A stretch of DNA of 47,307 nucleotides from Planctomycetota bacterium (GTDB lineage Bacteria > Planctomycetota > Planctomycetia > Gemmatales > Gemmataceae), in the NCBI GenBank assembly GCA_016195405.1, contig JACPZP010000103.1:1-47307 (forward strand). The letters run 5' to 3'. The translations under genes were made by a program, and so were the position numbers. The notes beneath the pieces are model-generated. The model was not told the DNA's origin. It ran no database searches and saw only the letters and a program-made list of their open reading frames with translations. Shown here one piece after another: positions 1 to 10,000 of the stretch (within the stretch, counting starts at the first letter, position 1; every line of letters begins with the position of its first letter).

Positions 1-1781
1 GTCTTGCCATCGATCGTGACCACGGTGCTGTTGCTGGTGCCGCTCGGATCGAACGTCAGTTTCTTTTCGTCTTTGGCGGAGTCGAGCATGACCAAGCCGA
101 AAGACGCGCTTTGATTTGTCTTCGGTCCGAAGTCAAACCGCACGACGAGGCGTTGCGTGTGGTCGATTTCGCCTTCGCTGACCGCCCGGGAGGGTTTGCA
201 AGCCAAATCCCGGATCATGACGCCCAAGAGCGCCGCCGCCAAAAGCGCCAAAGGAATGAGGTGCTGCCAAAAGGGCCGGCGGGCGCGCGGGTCGAGCGCG
301 TCCACGGCATGGTCCGCCGGAGCGCGCACGTGCTCGGCGGACGCCGACAAAGGCGTGGAAACGCCGACCGACCCCGTGACGGAAAATGGTATCACCGCGA
401 ACGGGTTGGCGGGGTCGGCTAAGGGTTCGGCGACAGGTTCGGCGGGAAGCAGCGGAATCGCGGCGGGCGACTGCGCGGCGTCCACCATGCGCGGCGCCGC
501 CGCGCGTTCCTCAATCAGCTTTGCGACGGGCACCGGCGCTGCCCCCGGAGCGCTCGCGCCGAAGTCGGCAAACGGATTGCCCTCGACCTCGACCGCCAAC
601 GCCGCCACGAAACGCTGGTTGCCGTTTCCATACACGGTGATCCTGGCCTGGAGCGTCTCGCCCGGCCGATCGGGAACGCTGGGGACGGACACGGTAATAA
701 CGGCGTTGCGGCCCGAGAGCTTCACCTTGCTGACGTCGACCCAGAGCTGGTCACAGGTGGCGTGCGCGTAAAGCACCTTGTTGTCCCGGGTGGTGACTTC
801 AAGGGATGTTTGCAGAGGCTGGCCGACTTCGCCTTTAAGGGCCAGCGCCGTGGTTTTCATTTCGAGCTTGGGTGGTTTGGCGAGACCGAGGGCCTCGAAG
901 AACTGCTGCACGCCGCCGATGCCGCCGACCGAGGGCCCCTGCACGGGGTAGGACCAACCGTTCCGCTGAAACCAATTGGCGACGGCTCCTTTCTCGAAGA
1001 GGGCGGCCGCCTCCTTGGGCGCGGCTTTGGCCTTTTCGGCGATCTGGCGAGGCGTCGTCGAGCCGGCCAACACCCCCTCCGTGAATGGCGCAATCGGCAC
1101 ATAGGCGCGAACAGCCACGATAATGCTGCCGCCATTGGAGTCGAAAATCAGCCTGCCTTCCATGGGCTTGTTGCCGCCCCGGAGGTGCTTTCCACGGACG
1201 CGGACCGCGAGCACCGCGTCGGCGCCGAACTGGAAAAGCTTCTGCGAAGCTCCCGGGCCCTCGCCGAAGCTGAGCCATTTGCAGTCGGAGACCACCGAGC
1301 CGTAAAGGAGCCGCATGCCCTGATTGCCGAGATGAAACTCAATCTCGAGATCGGCGCCCAGGGCGAGCTGGCCGAGATTGATGTCGCTCGGCTCGACCTT
1401 GAGCTTGGGAGCTTGGAGGACGTGAGTGGGCAGCTTGGCGAGCAATTGGTCGAGGCCGCGGTCGCGATCGGGAAACTGGGCCGCCTCGTTGGCGGCGATG
1501 GCCAGATCGGCCCGGCCCATGCCTCCCAGGAACGTCGACAGAAAGCCTTGCCGAAGCAGATCGGCCGCCGCCGACCAGTGCTCCTGGCAACTCATGGCGA
1601 GCTGGTCGAAATTACGGCACATGAGGCCGTTGGGGAAGACGAACTGGCTGGGAAAGGGGGCCGCGCCGGCATTGAGCGGGCCGCCGTTGGCGGAATGCCC
1701 GCCCAGAAGGACGCCGTCGTGATAGCAGTAGGACGCTTCGGGAGGATTGATGCGAGAACACTGGCGGCAGACTTGAGTCAT
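1..1781 (-). CDS. Zinc-ribbon, single-TM planctomycete protein (3' end cut by window edge)
   Basis: An open frame runs uninterrupted from the ATG at 1781 to the window edge, giving 593 codons with no stop. The N-terminus has a zinc-ribbon-like C-x2-C...YCYHDG pattern (Cys5, Cys8, Cys19). The protein is a paralogue of the 4543-6507 product: both have the ribbon, a FPNG(L)..CR.(F/Y)D segment, a DLLRQG(F/V)...FFG/FLGG helix, an Ig-like middle, and a segment matching NGW(S/D)(Y/F)PV.G...GVQQFFE.(L/M)GL.KPP. After an Ala/Pro-rich linker there is one membrane helix at about residues 500-525, then a domain whose end lies outside the window. It probably belongs to one minus-strand unit with the FHA and vWA genes. 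The role is unknown. The Ig-like middle would be on one side of the membrane and the last domain on the other. Confidence 0.8.
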   Translation of the reverse strand, partial: MTQVCRQCSRINPPEASYCYHDGVLLGGHSANGGPLNAGAAPFPSQFVFPNGLMCRNFDQLAMSCQEHWSAAADLLRQGFLSTFLGGMGRADLAIAANEAAQFPDRDRGLDQLLAKLPTHVLQAPKLKVEPSDINLGQLALGADLEIEFHLGNQGMRLLYGSVVSDCKWLSFGEGPGASQKLFQFGADAVLAVRVRGKHLRGGNKPMEGRLIFDSNGGSIIVAVRAYVPIAPFTEGVLAGSTTPRQIAEKAKAAPKEAAALFEKGAVANWFQRNGWSYPVQGPSVGGIGGVQQFFEALGLAKPPKLEMKTTALALKGEVGQPLQTSLEVTTRDNKVLYAHATCDQLWVDVSKVKLSGRNAVITVSVPSVPDRPGETLQARITVYGNGNQRFVAALAVEVEGNPFADFGASAPGAAPVPVAKLIEERAAAPRMVDAAQSPAAIPLLPAEPVAEPLADPANPFAVIPFSVTGSVGVSTPLSASAEHVRAPADHAVDALDPRARRPFWQHLIPLALLAAALLGVMIRDLACKPSRAVSEGEIDHTQRLVVRFDFGPKTNQSASFGLVMLDSAKDEKKLTFDPSGTSNSTVVTIDGK

Positions 1782-1822
1782 GGCCCAATCCTTGCCAGGG
1801 CAAGCGTTTCGAAGTGGTGCGG

Positions 1823-1878
1823 GATGAGCAATGAGTAATGACTGATGCGGAGCGGCCTCGCGCCACTCATTGCTCATC
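1823..1878. repeat. 14-bp perfect inverted repeat between two minus-strand genes
   Basis: GATGAGCAATGAGT at 1823-1836 is exactly inverted at 1865-1878, with 28 bases between the arms. The right arm runs on into further CATTACTC copies up to about 1894. It lies between the FHA gene stop and the upstream-reading start at 1781, so it could be a transcript-end hairpin or a REP-type element. It has no T-run. Confidence 0.55.
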
Positions 1879-1915
1879 ACTCATTACTCATTACTTTCCA
1901 CCGCTTGCTCTTCGC

Positions 1916-2626
1916 TCACACTTTCAGCTTCAAGTGCACCGTGCCGATCTGAATGACGTCGTTGACGAAGAGCTGCCGTTTCTGTCCCGAATAGACGCGC
2001 GTGCGATTGACAAAAGTGCCGTTGGCGCTGTTCAGGTCCTCGATCATGATAATGCCCTGGGCCTCGTCATAATGAATGACCGCATGTTGACGGGAACACC
2101 ACGTTCGATCCGGCGGCTCTTGGTCTTCCAGGTCGATATCGACTGGCTTCTCGTCGGCGCGGCCGATGAAATTCTGGTCCGCGTAGATCTGAAACTCCAT
2201 CTTGACCTTCTGGCCGCGAATCACTTCCAACTTGGGCGACGCCCCCGACGGGACGGACGCGCCCGTCGGAGCTGCCGGGGCGGCCGCTGCGCCGGCAGGC
2301 GGCGCCGCGAATTGAGCCGCTTCGGCCGGCGTCAAGGGCGGCGCCATGCCGGGAAGAGGCTCGGGGAGGATCACATCTCCGGCCGGCGCACGCTCGACCA
2401 CGGCGGCCATGGGGATTTCCCCCGGGGGGATTTCCCCCGGCTTTTGGCTCTCGACCACGGCGGCCATCGGCGCCTTCTCGTCGACGACCGCGGCGACCGG
2501 GATGGACGCCGCGTGAGGCGGCGCCGCGGCGGAACCGGTCGGCACGGCGCTCAGATCGGATTTGCACTGCTCGCAGAACAGCGCGCCATCCTCGTTTTCA
2601 AACCCGCAGAAAGGACATTTCACCAT
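1916..2626 (-). CDS. Zinc-ribbon + FHA domain protein
   Basis: A 236-residue protein probably acting as a phosphothreonine-binding adaptor. Residues 4-21 form a four-Cys ribbon (CPFC at 4-7, FCEQC ending at 21). Then comes a Pro/Ala-rich, low-complexity linker of about 120 residues, which includes a repeated PMAAVVE motif. The C-terminal FHA domain spans about 140-236 and shows GR (155-156), SRQH (178-181) and NSANGTFVN. These are the conserved FHA phosphopeptide-binding residues. The ATG at 2626 was chosen over a longer frame because the ribbon starts immediately and GGAGG lies 11 bases upstream. The neighbours on the same strand are a vWA protein and two ribbon-TM proteins, which suggests phosphorylation-dependent complex assembly. 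A cognate Ser/Thr kinase is not in the window. Confidence 0.88.
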   Translation of the reverse strand: MVKCPFCGFENEDGALFCEQCKSDLSAVPTGSAAAPPHAASIPVAAVVDEKAPMAAVVESQKPGEIPPGEIPMAAVVERAPAGDVILPEPLPGMAPPLTPAEAAQFAAPPAGAAAAPAAPTGASVPSGASPKLEVIRGQKVKMEFQIYADQNFIGRADEKPVDIDLEDQEPPDRTWCSRQHAVIHYDEAQGIIMIEDLNSANGTFVNRTRVYSGQKRQLFVNDVIQIGTVHLKLKV

Positions 2627-2644
2627 GATGTCGTAGACCTCCAG

Positions 2645-2668
2645 ACGTATGCAGTTACGTATGCAGTT
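2645..2668. repeat. 12-bp tandem direct repeat (x2)
   Basis: ACGTATGCAGTT occurs twice head to tail, directly upstream of the FHA gene start and inside the 127-base gap after the vWA gene. Its function is unknown. Confidence 0.5.
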
Positions 2669-2753
2669 CGAGGCGGCTGGTGGCGCCTGCCGTGGATTCA
2701 ATCCCTCTTGGCTCCATTCGCTTGGTCCATTCGCCCGGGTCCATCCGGTTGGC

Positions 2754-4040
2754 TCAACTCGGCAGCGGCATCTCCTCCGCCATGCGCGCTGAGTCTTCCA
2801 TCGCCAACTGTGTTTTCTTGGAGACGCGCCCGCCGGCGTTCAGTTCCGTCAAGACTTGCTTGGCGAGCATCGTTTTCTTGGCGGCGCGCGGGCCCATCAA
2901 TTCGCCCTTCTTCTCGATCGCCTCGGCCACGCGCTGCACTTCAACCTTGTCGTCGCTGGCGATGGCCTTCTGCAGATTGGCGTTCAGCTCGAAGATCTGC
3001 ACTTCGTCGATGTGGCGGGCCACCTCGGCGTTGATGTAGCCATGCCCGGCAGCGGTATAGCTCATTTCCAGCGGAATCGGACCGGTGCTCTCGCGTGAGC
3101 CGGTGCCGACCTCGTAAGTCACTTCCAGCTGGACGATAACGTATTTGCCGTCGGCGCGCTTCGGCAAGCTCAGGTCGAGAATATAACGGGTCGAGTTGTC
3201 TTTCTGCAGCGTGCCGAGGCCGGCGACCAGATGGCGCTCCTCCGGCTCCTGCATCGGCAGCTCTTGGATCTCGGGAACGACTTGGCGGACGCGCTTGACC
3301 TTCACGTCCTTCATGGGCCGCAAGTGCATTTCGACGTTCAAGAACGCCGTGGCGGCCAATTCCTGGAACTCCTCGACGAAGATGCGCTCGGCCTCGCTCG
3401 CCTGATTGACGTCGATGTAGTACCATTTACCCGCGCTGATCTTCGCCAAATCCTTGATGAGGCTTGCCTTCCAGTCGAGGCCGACGCCCATCAGCGTGAG
3501 GTGGATCTTTTTCTCAGCGGCGCGCTGGGCGAGCTGCCGGCACGCGGTCTCGCCGGAGGTCTCGCCGTCGGTGAGGATCACGACTTGCGACAGCCGGGCC
3601 GGGTCCGCGAACTTCTCAACCTCGTCGAGAGCGAGACGCATGCCGTCGTTCATGGCCGTTCCGCCCGGATCGACGTCGAACATGTCGATGCGGCGAATCA
3701 CGTCTTCGATCTTGTCTTTTTCAGAAATGGGCGTGGGCGGCAGAACCACGAGGGCGTTATGGGCGAAGGCGACGATGGTCAGCGAGTCTTCAGGCTTCAA
3801 CTGCGCTAAGGCGGCGATGGCGGCCTCCTGGATGCGCTTGAGCCGCGCGATGCCCGTGCCGTCTTCCTCATACATCGACCCGGAGACGTCGAGCACCAGG
3901 GCCAAGTTCAGGCCCATATGCCTTCCGGAGGCCAGGCCGGAGGGGATCAGCTTGATCAAGGCGTAGCTCGCCGCGGTATCGCCGGAAACCGCGATGCTGT
4001 TCCGGTGCATCATGCGTTCGACATGGATCTTTGCCGTCAT
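2754..4040 (-). CDS. von Willebrand factor type A domain protein
   Basis: A 428-residue protein with a complete MIDAS metal site: DVSGS at 51-55, the Thr of PGGTAM at 128, and TDGE at 157-160. The vWA fold spans about 45-225. It is followed by a beta-rich region (about 230-350) and a C-terminal helical, Lys/Glu-rich tail. This layout is known for bacterial vWA proteins of the Mg2+-dependent protein-binding type. There is no signal peptide or TM helix, so it is probably cytoplasmic. The start at 4040 was preferred to the frame opening at 4091 because the upstream extension is Arg-rich and unlike the family. Its same-strand neighbours are the FHA protein and the ribbon membrane proteins. I infer that it scaffolds a complex with them. 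Confidence 0.88.
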   Translation of the reverse strand: MTAKIHVERMMHRNSIAVSGDTAASYALIKLIPSGLASGRHMGLNLALVLDVSGSMYEEDGTGIARLKRIQEAAIAALAQLKPEDSLTIVAFAHNALVVLPPTPISEKDKIEDVIRRIDMFDVDPGGTAMNDGMRLALDEVEKFADPARLSQVVILTDGETSGETACRQLAQRAAEKKIHLTLMGVGLDWKASLIKDLAKISAGKWYYIDVNQASEAERIFVEEFQELAATAFLNVEMHLRPMKDVKVKRVRQVVPEIQELPMQEPEERHLVAGLGTLQKDNSTRYILDLSLPKRADGKYVIVQLEVTYEVGTGSRESTGPIPLEMSYTAAGHGYINAEVARHIDEVQIFELNANLQKAIASDDKVEVQRVAEAIEKKGELMGPRAAKKTMLAKQVLTELNAGGRVSKKTQLAMEDSARMAEEMPLPS

Positions 4041-4542
4041 CTCTACTGGACCTCTGCGAAAAAGAAAGGGTCGAAAGAATCTCCGAGGCAATCTCCCAAG
4101 GACGCTCCGAGGGACGCTGCCGGCGCTACCCGCAACGCGCTACGCGCCAGACGCAACGCGCCAGACGCAACGCGCGACGCAAGCAGCAAAGCGAGCGGAC
4201 GCGCACGTCCTGGGGTCAACTGACAATGCTAAAAAAGTGCGGAAAAACCGTCGTCCCGACAGGAAGGAGGATGGTCCAGGATCTCGTCCTGAGCCGGCGC
4301 ACGCACCATCCGTATCCCGATTTTTAGCACACCGCGAAGAACCCAGCAATAGCCTGCTTGCATTTTCGCGGATTTCCGGGCGAGTTGCAACGCAAAGCGG
4401 CGACGGAAGACAAGATTTCCTCAAGAAGCCGCCGAACTCCAGAACACAATCCAAATCCAACCTGCAAGTGATAAAGTCGGACTGTTGTTTCGACTGTAGG
4501 GCGGACTTGCAGCCATCGATATTCAAAGGCACGCGTTCCGCT
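4041..4542. other. Intergenic region with short tandem repeats
   Basis: I find no convincing gene in these 500 bases. A tandem 14-bp repeat (CGCCAGACGCAACG) occupies 4145-4172, with a diverged copy just before it. The open frames on both strands here have shuffled composition and no recognisable domain. The promoter of the vWA gene should lie here, but I cannot place it. Confidence 0.5.
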
Positions 4543-6507
4543 TCAAGCCGCGCAGCGCTGTGCCAACCCGGCCAGCCCGCACATCCGGAACAACCCCGCC
4601 ATCACGCGCTGCACAGGCTTGAGCACAATGCGCTGCAACGGCGTCACGAGGTTGAGCGCAAATCCGACCGCAGCGCCGAGAAGCGTCCAGGCGACCAATG
4701 CGATCAGCACCCAAACAAGCCAAGAAACCAAGCCGCCGCCGATGGATGACCCGAAGGCGCCTGCCCATAGCGCGTGAGGCACGATCTCACCCAATAGGAA
4801 GGCGCAGCCCAACGTGGCGCTGCAGGCCAACCCGGCGCCGGCGCCGGCAACAAGCCCCCAAAACAGATCACCCGGGCCGCCGCCGCGCCGCCATACCACC
4901 ACCGCGCCTGCCAGGGCCCCGAGCCACCAAGTGAACAACACGAACCAGCGCAGGAAGTAGCGGACGAAATAGTCCTGAAACTCCGTCACTGGAACCGTTC
5001 CTTCCATTTGGTCGTTTAAGAGTTTGGCATCCAGTGAACCCGTGCCGCCGCTCAAAATCCGCGGCCACGGCAGCCGCAGCCAGGCGCCGATGCCTTGGGC
5101 CTGCGGCGTACCTTTGATATTCTCCGAGTCGAGGCTGGCGAGCCGGTGCGTCGCTTCAAGGACCGCCGCCGACCGCATGCCGGTGTCCACAAACAGAACG
5201 AACCCCAAGCGCAACAGGAAAAACGCCGCGGCCATCGCCAGCACCGGCTGCAGCCAACCCGACGCGGCTGCCCGACCCTTGACGCGGCGGCTTTTGAGGA
5301 TCGTCGCCGGCAAACCGTTCACATCGACCAGAACCTTGATCGGCAGTGTTTGGCCCGCGTTGGCCACCACGCGCGCCTTGCCCTCGACCTGCGGCCCGTT
5401 GTTGATCCCCGTGGGATCGACCTCGAGGCTGATGGTCGCCTGTTGCGGTCCACTTACCAAGGGTGTCAGCACCTTCAGCCACGGCGCCTCGCTAATGACA
5501 TGGCCATAGACCCATTTGCGCGAATGCGTTTGCAGATGAAGTTGGAAACGGACCGGCTCGGGATAGTTGCAGCCGAAACGCAATTCCGATTGCGACAGCT
5601 TGACGACGGGCGGCTTCGATAGGCCCATGGTTTCGAAGAACTGCTGCACCCCCGCGACGCCGCGCGCCTGCTGGCCGCGCACCGGAAAATCCCAGCCGTT
5701 GGAGGTGAACCAGCGGCTCACCTCGCCGGTTTCGAGAATCGGCCCCGCCGCTTTCGGCTGGGCGCGCATGCGCTCGGCCATCTCGCGCGGCGTTTTGACG
5801 CCTTGAAAAGGCGCCTTAGCAAACGGCTGCGCGACCAGGTCCATGCGCGCTAAGACCTCGACCACGCCGCCGTTGGTGATGACCGTAAGCTTGGCGCCAT
5901 AGGTCTGTCCGGCGGGCAAACCACGGGTTTCGACTTTGAGCGAAATCTTCTGTTCGCGCGGCGTAATAATGGGAAGCTGGTTGCCGGTGGCGCCTTCGAT
6001 CTTGAACCAGTCGCTTCCCTCCACGACCGAAAGCGTTCCTTGCAACACGCCCTGGCCCTGGTTACTGACGATGAGCTGCAGCGTGCGATGCTCGCCGGCC
6101 AAGAGATTGCCAAGCAAGAACCGGCGGGGATTGATGTCGAGCTTGGGCGCCGGAATCTGCAACACCGGCAGCGCGCCTAGGAATGTGGTCAGCGCGATGT
6201 CGGCGTCCGCCTGGGCCATCGCTTCCTGAGCCGCCCGCGCCAAGTCGGCCCGGCCGCTGGAGCCGAAGAACTGCCGGAACACTCCCTGGCGCAAGAGGTC
6301 GCGGGCCACGCCCCATTCATCGCGGCAAGCCTGAGCGAAGTCATCATAGGTACGGCAGCAGCGACCGGAGGGGAAGACATAGTCCTGGGCGAGCCGGTTG
6401 AACGCCTGACCGTCTTGGCGGCCGTGCAGATCGGCCCCGTCGAAATAGCAATAGACCGCTACCTCCGGGTTGGCGCGTTGACAGCGAGGGCAGTTGAGTA
6501 CGGGCAT
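4543..6507 (-). CDS. Zinc-ribbon, multi-TM planctomycete protein
   Basis: A 654-residue membrane protein. The N-terminal ribbon has CPRC at 6-9 and YC ending at 20. It is followed by Ig-like beta segments, including a conserved WFTSNGWDFPV...GVAGVQQFFE block, then about four hydrophobic segments: about 412-440, 512-538, and two more within about 545-630. The last two are Gly/Ala-rich with small-residue packing. It is a paralogue of the 1-1781 product but has several C-terminal helices instead of one helix plus an outer domain. The start at 6507 places the ribbon at the N-terminus, as in the paralogue; a start at 6609 would add 34 basic residues. Position suggests it is the first gene of a minus-strand unit with vWA and FHA. 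The function is unknown. Confidence 0.83.
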   Translation of the reverse strand: MPVLNCPRCQRANPEVAVYCYFDGADLHGRQDGQAFNRLAQDYVFPSGRCCRTYDDFAQACRDEWGVARDLLRQGVFRQFFGSSGRADLARAAQEAMAQADADIALTTFLGALPVLQIPAPKLDINPRRFLLGNLLAGEHRTLQLIVSNQGQGVLQGTLSVVEGSDWFKIEGATGNQLPIITPREQKISLKVETRGLPAGQTYGAKLTVITNGGVVEVLARMDLVAQPFAKAPFQGVKTPREMAERMRAQPKAAGPILETGEVSRWFTSNGWDFPVRGQQARGVAGVQQFFETMGLSKPPVVKLSQSELRFGCNYPEPVRFQLHLQTHSRKWVYGHVISEAPWLKVLTPLVSGPQQATISLEVDPTGINNGPQVEGKARVVANAGQTLPIKVLVDVNGLPATILKSRRVKGRAAASGWLQPVLAMAAAFFLLRLGFVLFVDTGMRSAAVLEATHRLASLDSENIKGTPQAQGIGAWLRLPWPRILSGGTGSLDAKLLNDQMEGTVPVTEFQDYFVRYFLRWFVLFTWWLGALAGAVVVWRRGGGPGDLFWGLVAGAGAGLACSATLGCAFLLGEIVPHALWAGAFGSSIGGGLVSWLVWVLIALVAWTLLGAAVGFALNLVTPLQRIVLKPVQRVMAGLFRMCGLAGLAQRCAA

Positions 6508-6664
6508 GCGGCGTCCGAAAACCAAGCGGCCTGTGTCCCGCGAAAAGGGAGGCAGACGTTTCAGGCACAAGTCTAATGTATCCGAGCGGCCGTTCCTGAT
6601 GAACAACAATCCGCTCCTGACGTGGCGAGAAGGTGAACGAAGAAGTCAGAGGTCCAAACTCGGA

Positions 6665-6754
6665 GTCAGGGACTCACGCACCTTGGCGGTGAGGTCTTCG
6701 ACGCAAGACGTTGATTACATGGTGGTTACGGCGGAGAAAATGTCAGGGACTCAC
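6665..6754. repeat. 13-bp direct repeat in the intergenic region
   Basis: GTCAGGGACTCAC occurs at 6665-6677 and again at 6742-6754. The rest of 6508-6878 shows no gene I can support. Confidence 0.4.
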
Positions 6755-6878
6755 AGACTCAAAGTCATATACCCCACTAAGCCTGGACCCCAAAAAACGC
6801 GCCCATCTACGAAATTCCATCGCAACGGAGCTTGACTTCGGAAAATTGGCCGAGTAGGCGTCAGAGAAAAATGGGTAG

Positions 6879-6898
6879 TAATAAACATGAATGTCCCC
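6879..6898. repeat. GGGGACATTCATG repeat, copy 1
   Basis: The sequence TAATAAACATGAATGTCCCC is the left copy of a short repeat also found on the other side of the giant surface-protein gene. The copy at 11833-11852 is inverted (18 of 20 bases match). The copy at 11895-11915 is direct with one extra A. The GGGGAC core resembles repeats elsewhere in this window and may be REP-type DNA. Confidence 0.65.
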
Positions 6899-6917
6899 TT
6901 TATTTTCGGGTTTTTTC

Positions 6918-6947
6918 TTGACAGCCAATTTGCGTTCCCCCGATAAT
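6918..6947 (+). promoter_or_regulatory. Sigma-70-type promoter of the surface-protein gene
   Basis: A perfect TTGACA (6918-6923) is followed after 18 bases by GATAAT (6942-6947), which differs from TATAAT in one base. Transcription would start near 6954. The start codon at 7029 is preceded by AGGAG at the usual spacing. Confidence 0.7.
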
Positions 6948-7028
6948 CTTGCATTCGCAATCTGCGTAGCGAGGAAACCCTAGCCACCATGGAAGGCTCA
7001 TTCGCGTTTCGCATAGGAGAGCTTCGTC

Positions 7029-10000
7029 ATGGGACGCGCCCCGAATTGGTTTGCGGAGTTGTTTCTCCCTCGAACCAGGACCATCAAAGCGCGCGAAGTC
7101 GCATGGAGGAGGCGCGTCCGGATTGGCGTTGAGCAACTGGAAGACCGGATGGCGCCGGCTGTTTTCACCGTCAACACGAATGTAGATACCGTTGACGTCA
7201 ACCCAGGGGACGGAGTCGCCGCGGACAGCCAAGGCCTGACGTCGCTGCGGGCCGCCGTCATGGAAGCCAACGCCTTGGCGGGCGCAGACACGATCAATTT
7301 GCCGGCGGGCACTTATTTGCTCACGCGGGCAGGTTCCGGCGAGGGCGCCGCCGCCACGGGCGACCTGGACGTTACCGGCGATCTGACCATTTTCGGTTCC
7401 ACAACCGGTGTGAGTGAAATCTCGGCGCAAGGCCTGGGCGATCGCATATTCGATCTTCCGCAAGGCGCTTCGCTGAGCAACCAGCGCGTGGTCAATTTTG
7501 ATCATCTGAAGCTGACCGGCGGCGTGGCCAGCGGCAGTGACTCGAACCCGCTGGAAGATCATGGCGGCGCCCTGCGCATTGGCTTCTACAACACCGTTAC
7601 CATCACCAACACAGTGTTTCTCGGCAACTCGTCGCCGCGGACAGGTCTGCCGAACCTGACTTTCGGCCTCGGCGGCGCTATCGGCAACGATGGCTTCCTG
7701 ACGCTGCTCGACTGTCGCTTTGAAAGCAATTCCGCCAGCAATGGCGGCGGAGCTATCTACGCGGGCGGCACTCCTGCCCAGGTTGGCGTGCGCAACTGCA
7801 CCTTTTCAAACAACTCGGCGCGGGACGGCGGCGCGATCAAAAATCATGAACCGATGACAATCGATAACAGCACATTCTCCGGCAACCAGGCAGTCATTAA
7901 TTCGGGTAACGGCCAGGGCGGCGCCATCGACAACAACGGCGGCGGCAACCTAACACTCACCAACTGCACTTTGTCGGGTAACACATCGATCTTCGGTGGC
8001 GCGATCGTCAACTTCAGTACCTTGACTGCTAAAGCTTGCACAATCGCCGGCAATTCGGCCGCGCAGGGCGGCGGCATCAATGCCTCGTCCGGCACCGTCC
8101 TCGAAAATACCATTGTCGCCCTCAACACGGCCAGTAGCAGCGGACCCGACGTACTCGGCACGGTTCAAAGCAGCGGCCACAACCTGGTCGGCAACACGGC
8201 CAACAGCAACGGCTTCAACGCCGCGCTCGGCGACCTTCTCAATGTCAATCCGCTGCTCGGTGCGCTGGCGGACAATGGGGGTCCAACGCAGACCCGCGCC
8301 CTGCTGACCGGTAGCCCGGCAATTGACGCCGCCAACACTACGACCGCCCCCGCCACGGATCAGCGCGGTGTCACACGCCCACAAGGCCCCGCGGCGGACA
8401 TCGGCGCGTTCGAATTCCAGGCCGTCAACGGCCCGCCTGTCGCCAATAACCAGAGCGTGAGCACGAACGAAGACACGACCCTCAACGGCGCCGTGACCGC
8501 GACCGACCCCGAAGGCGACCCGCTTTCCTATGCCCTTGTATCCGGGCCAACCCACGGCATGCTGACACTCAACTCCTCGAGCGGCGCCTTCGCCTACACG
8601 CCGGCCGCCAACTCCAACGGCGCCGACAGCTTTACCTTCAGGGCCAACGACGGGCAACACGACTCAAACGATGCGACCGTCAGTATTACAGTCACTCCGG
8701 TAAACGACGCTCCCCTCGCCGCAGACGACGCCTACAGCGTCAATCAGAACCAGACGCTAACGGTAATCGCGGCGCCTGGCGTCACCTCGCTGGTCATGCA
8801 CAGCCAGGCGGGTGACTATATAGGACAGGGCCAAAATTACAACTACACGGCGGCGACCGGCGTATTCAGTGCGTCACGAAATTCTGACGATGGCGTGTCC
8901 TTCTCCTATCTGGATAATCTCAACGCTATCGCCTTTTGGTTCCTCGACTTTGCCGCGCCCTTCCATGCGACTCTGGTCCCGGGCACGTACCTGAATGCCA
9001 CACGCTACCCGTTCCAGGCGAGCAACGTCCCAGGCATGGATGTGTCCGGCGAAGGCCGCGGTTCCAACACGCTGACAGGCAACTTCACGGTTAATCGCGC
9101 CATTTATGAAACAAACGGAAAGACCCAGAGTTTCGATGCCACCTTCGAGCAGCATTCCGAAGGCGCGCCGCCGGCTCTCTTCGGAGAGATCAACTACAAC
9201 TCTCCGAACGCGCCCGCTGGCGTGCTTCATAACGATTCCGATGCCGACAACGACCCGCTGACTACCATCCTGGTCACCGGTCCCGCTCACGGCTCACTGA
9301 CGCTAAACGCCGACGGTTCCTTCTCCTACACGCCGGCGCTAAACTTCAGCGGCACCGACAGCTTCACGTACATGGCCAACGACGGCGCCTTGAACAGCAA
9401 CGTGGCCACGGTTTCCATTACCGTCAACCACGTGAACCAGCCGCCCGTAGCCGCCGATGACAGCTACACCACGGGCGAAAACACCGCGCTGGTCATTGCG
9501 GCGCCCGGCGTGCTCGCCAACGACAGCGACGCCGACAGCGACGCGCTTACCGCAATCCTGGCTTCCGGCCCGAGTCATGGCTCGCTGCAACTCAACAGCG
9601 ACGGCTCTTTCAGCTACACGCCGGCAGCTGGCTATCGCGGCGGCGACAACTTCACTTACCGAGCCAATGACGGCAACCTTAGCTCCAGTCCCGCTACGGT
9701 GAGCCTCACCGTTTCGGACCATGCACCGCTCGCAAATGACGACGCTTATGCCGTCAACGAGGACGCCATGTTGACGGTCACAGCGCCGGGCGTGCTCGCC
9801 AACGACACCGATGCCGACCAGGATCCCTTGAGGGCGATCCTGGCATCGTTCCCGGCTCACGGCGCGGTTGCCTTGAAGACCGACGGCTCGTTTTTCTATA
9901 CGCCAAACGCCGGCTATTTCGGCTCGGACAGCTTTACCTACCGAGCCCATGACGGCACTCTGTACAGCGGCGTGGCCACGGTGAACATCACCATCAACCA

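Noticed and set aside
762..1838. Long plus-strand frame of 358 codons
   Set aside because: It is antisense to the zinc-ribbon gene that runs open from 1781 to the window edge. It lacks any domain, and its composition reflects the reverse of coding sequence.
4140..4532. Minus-strand frame of 130 codons in the gap after the ribbon gene
   Set aside because: It reads through tandem repeat DNA, with a Cys/Arg-rich shuffled composition, no ribosome site and no family.
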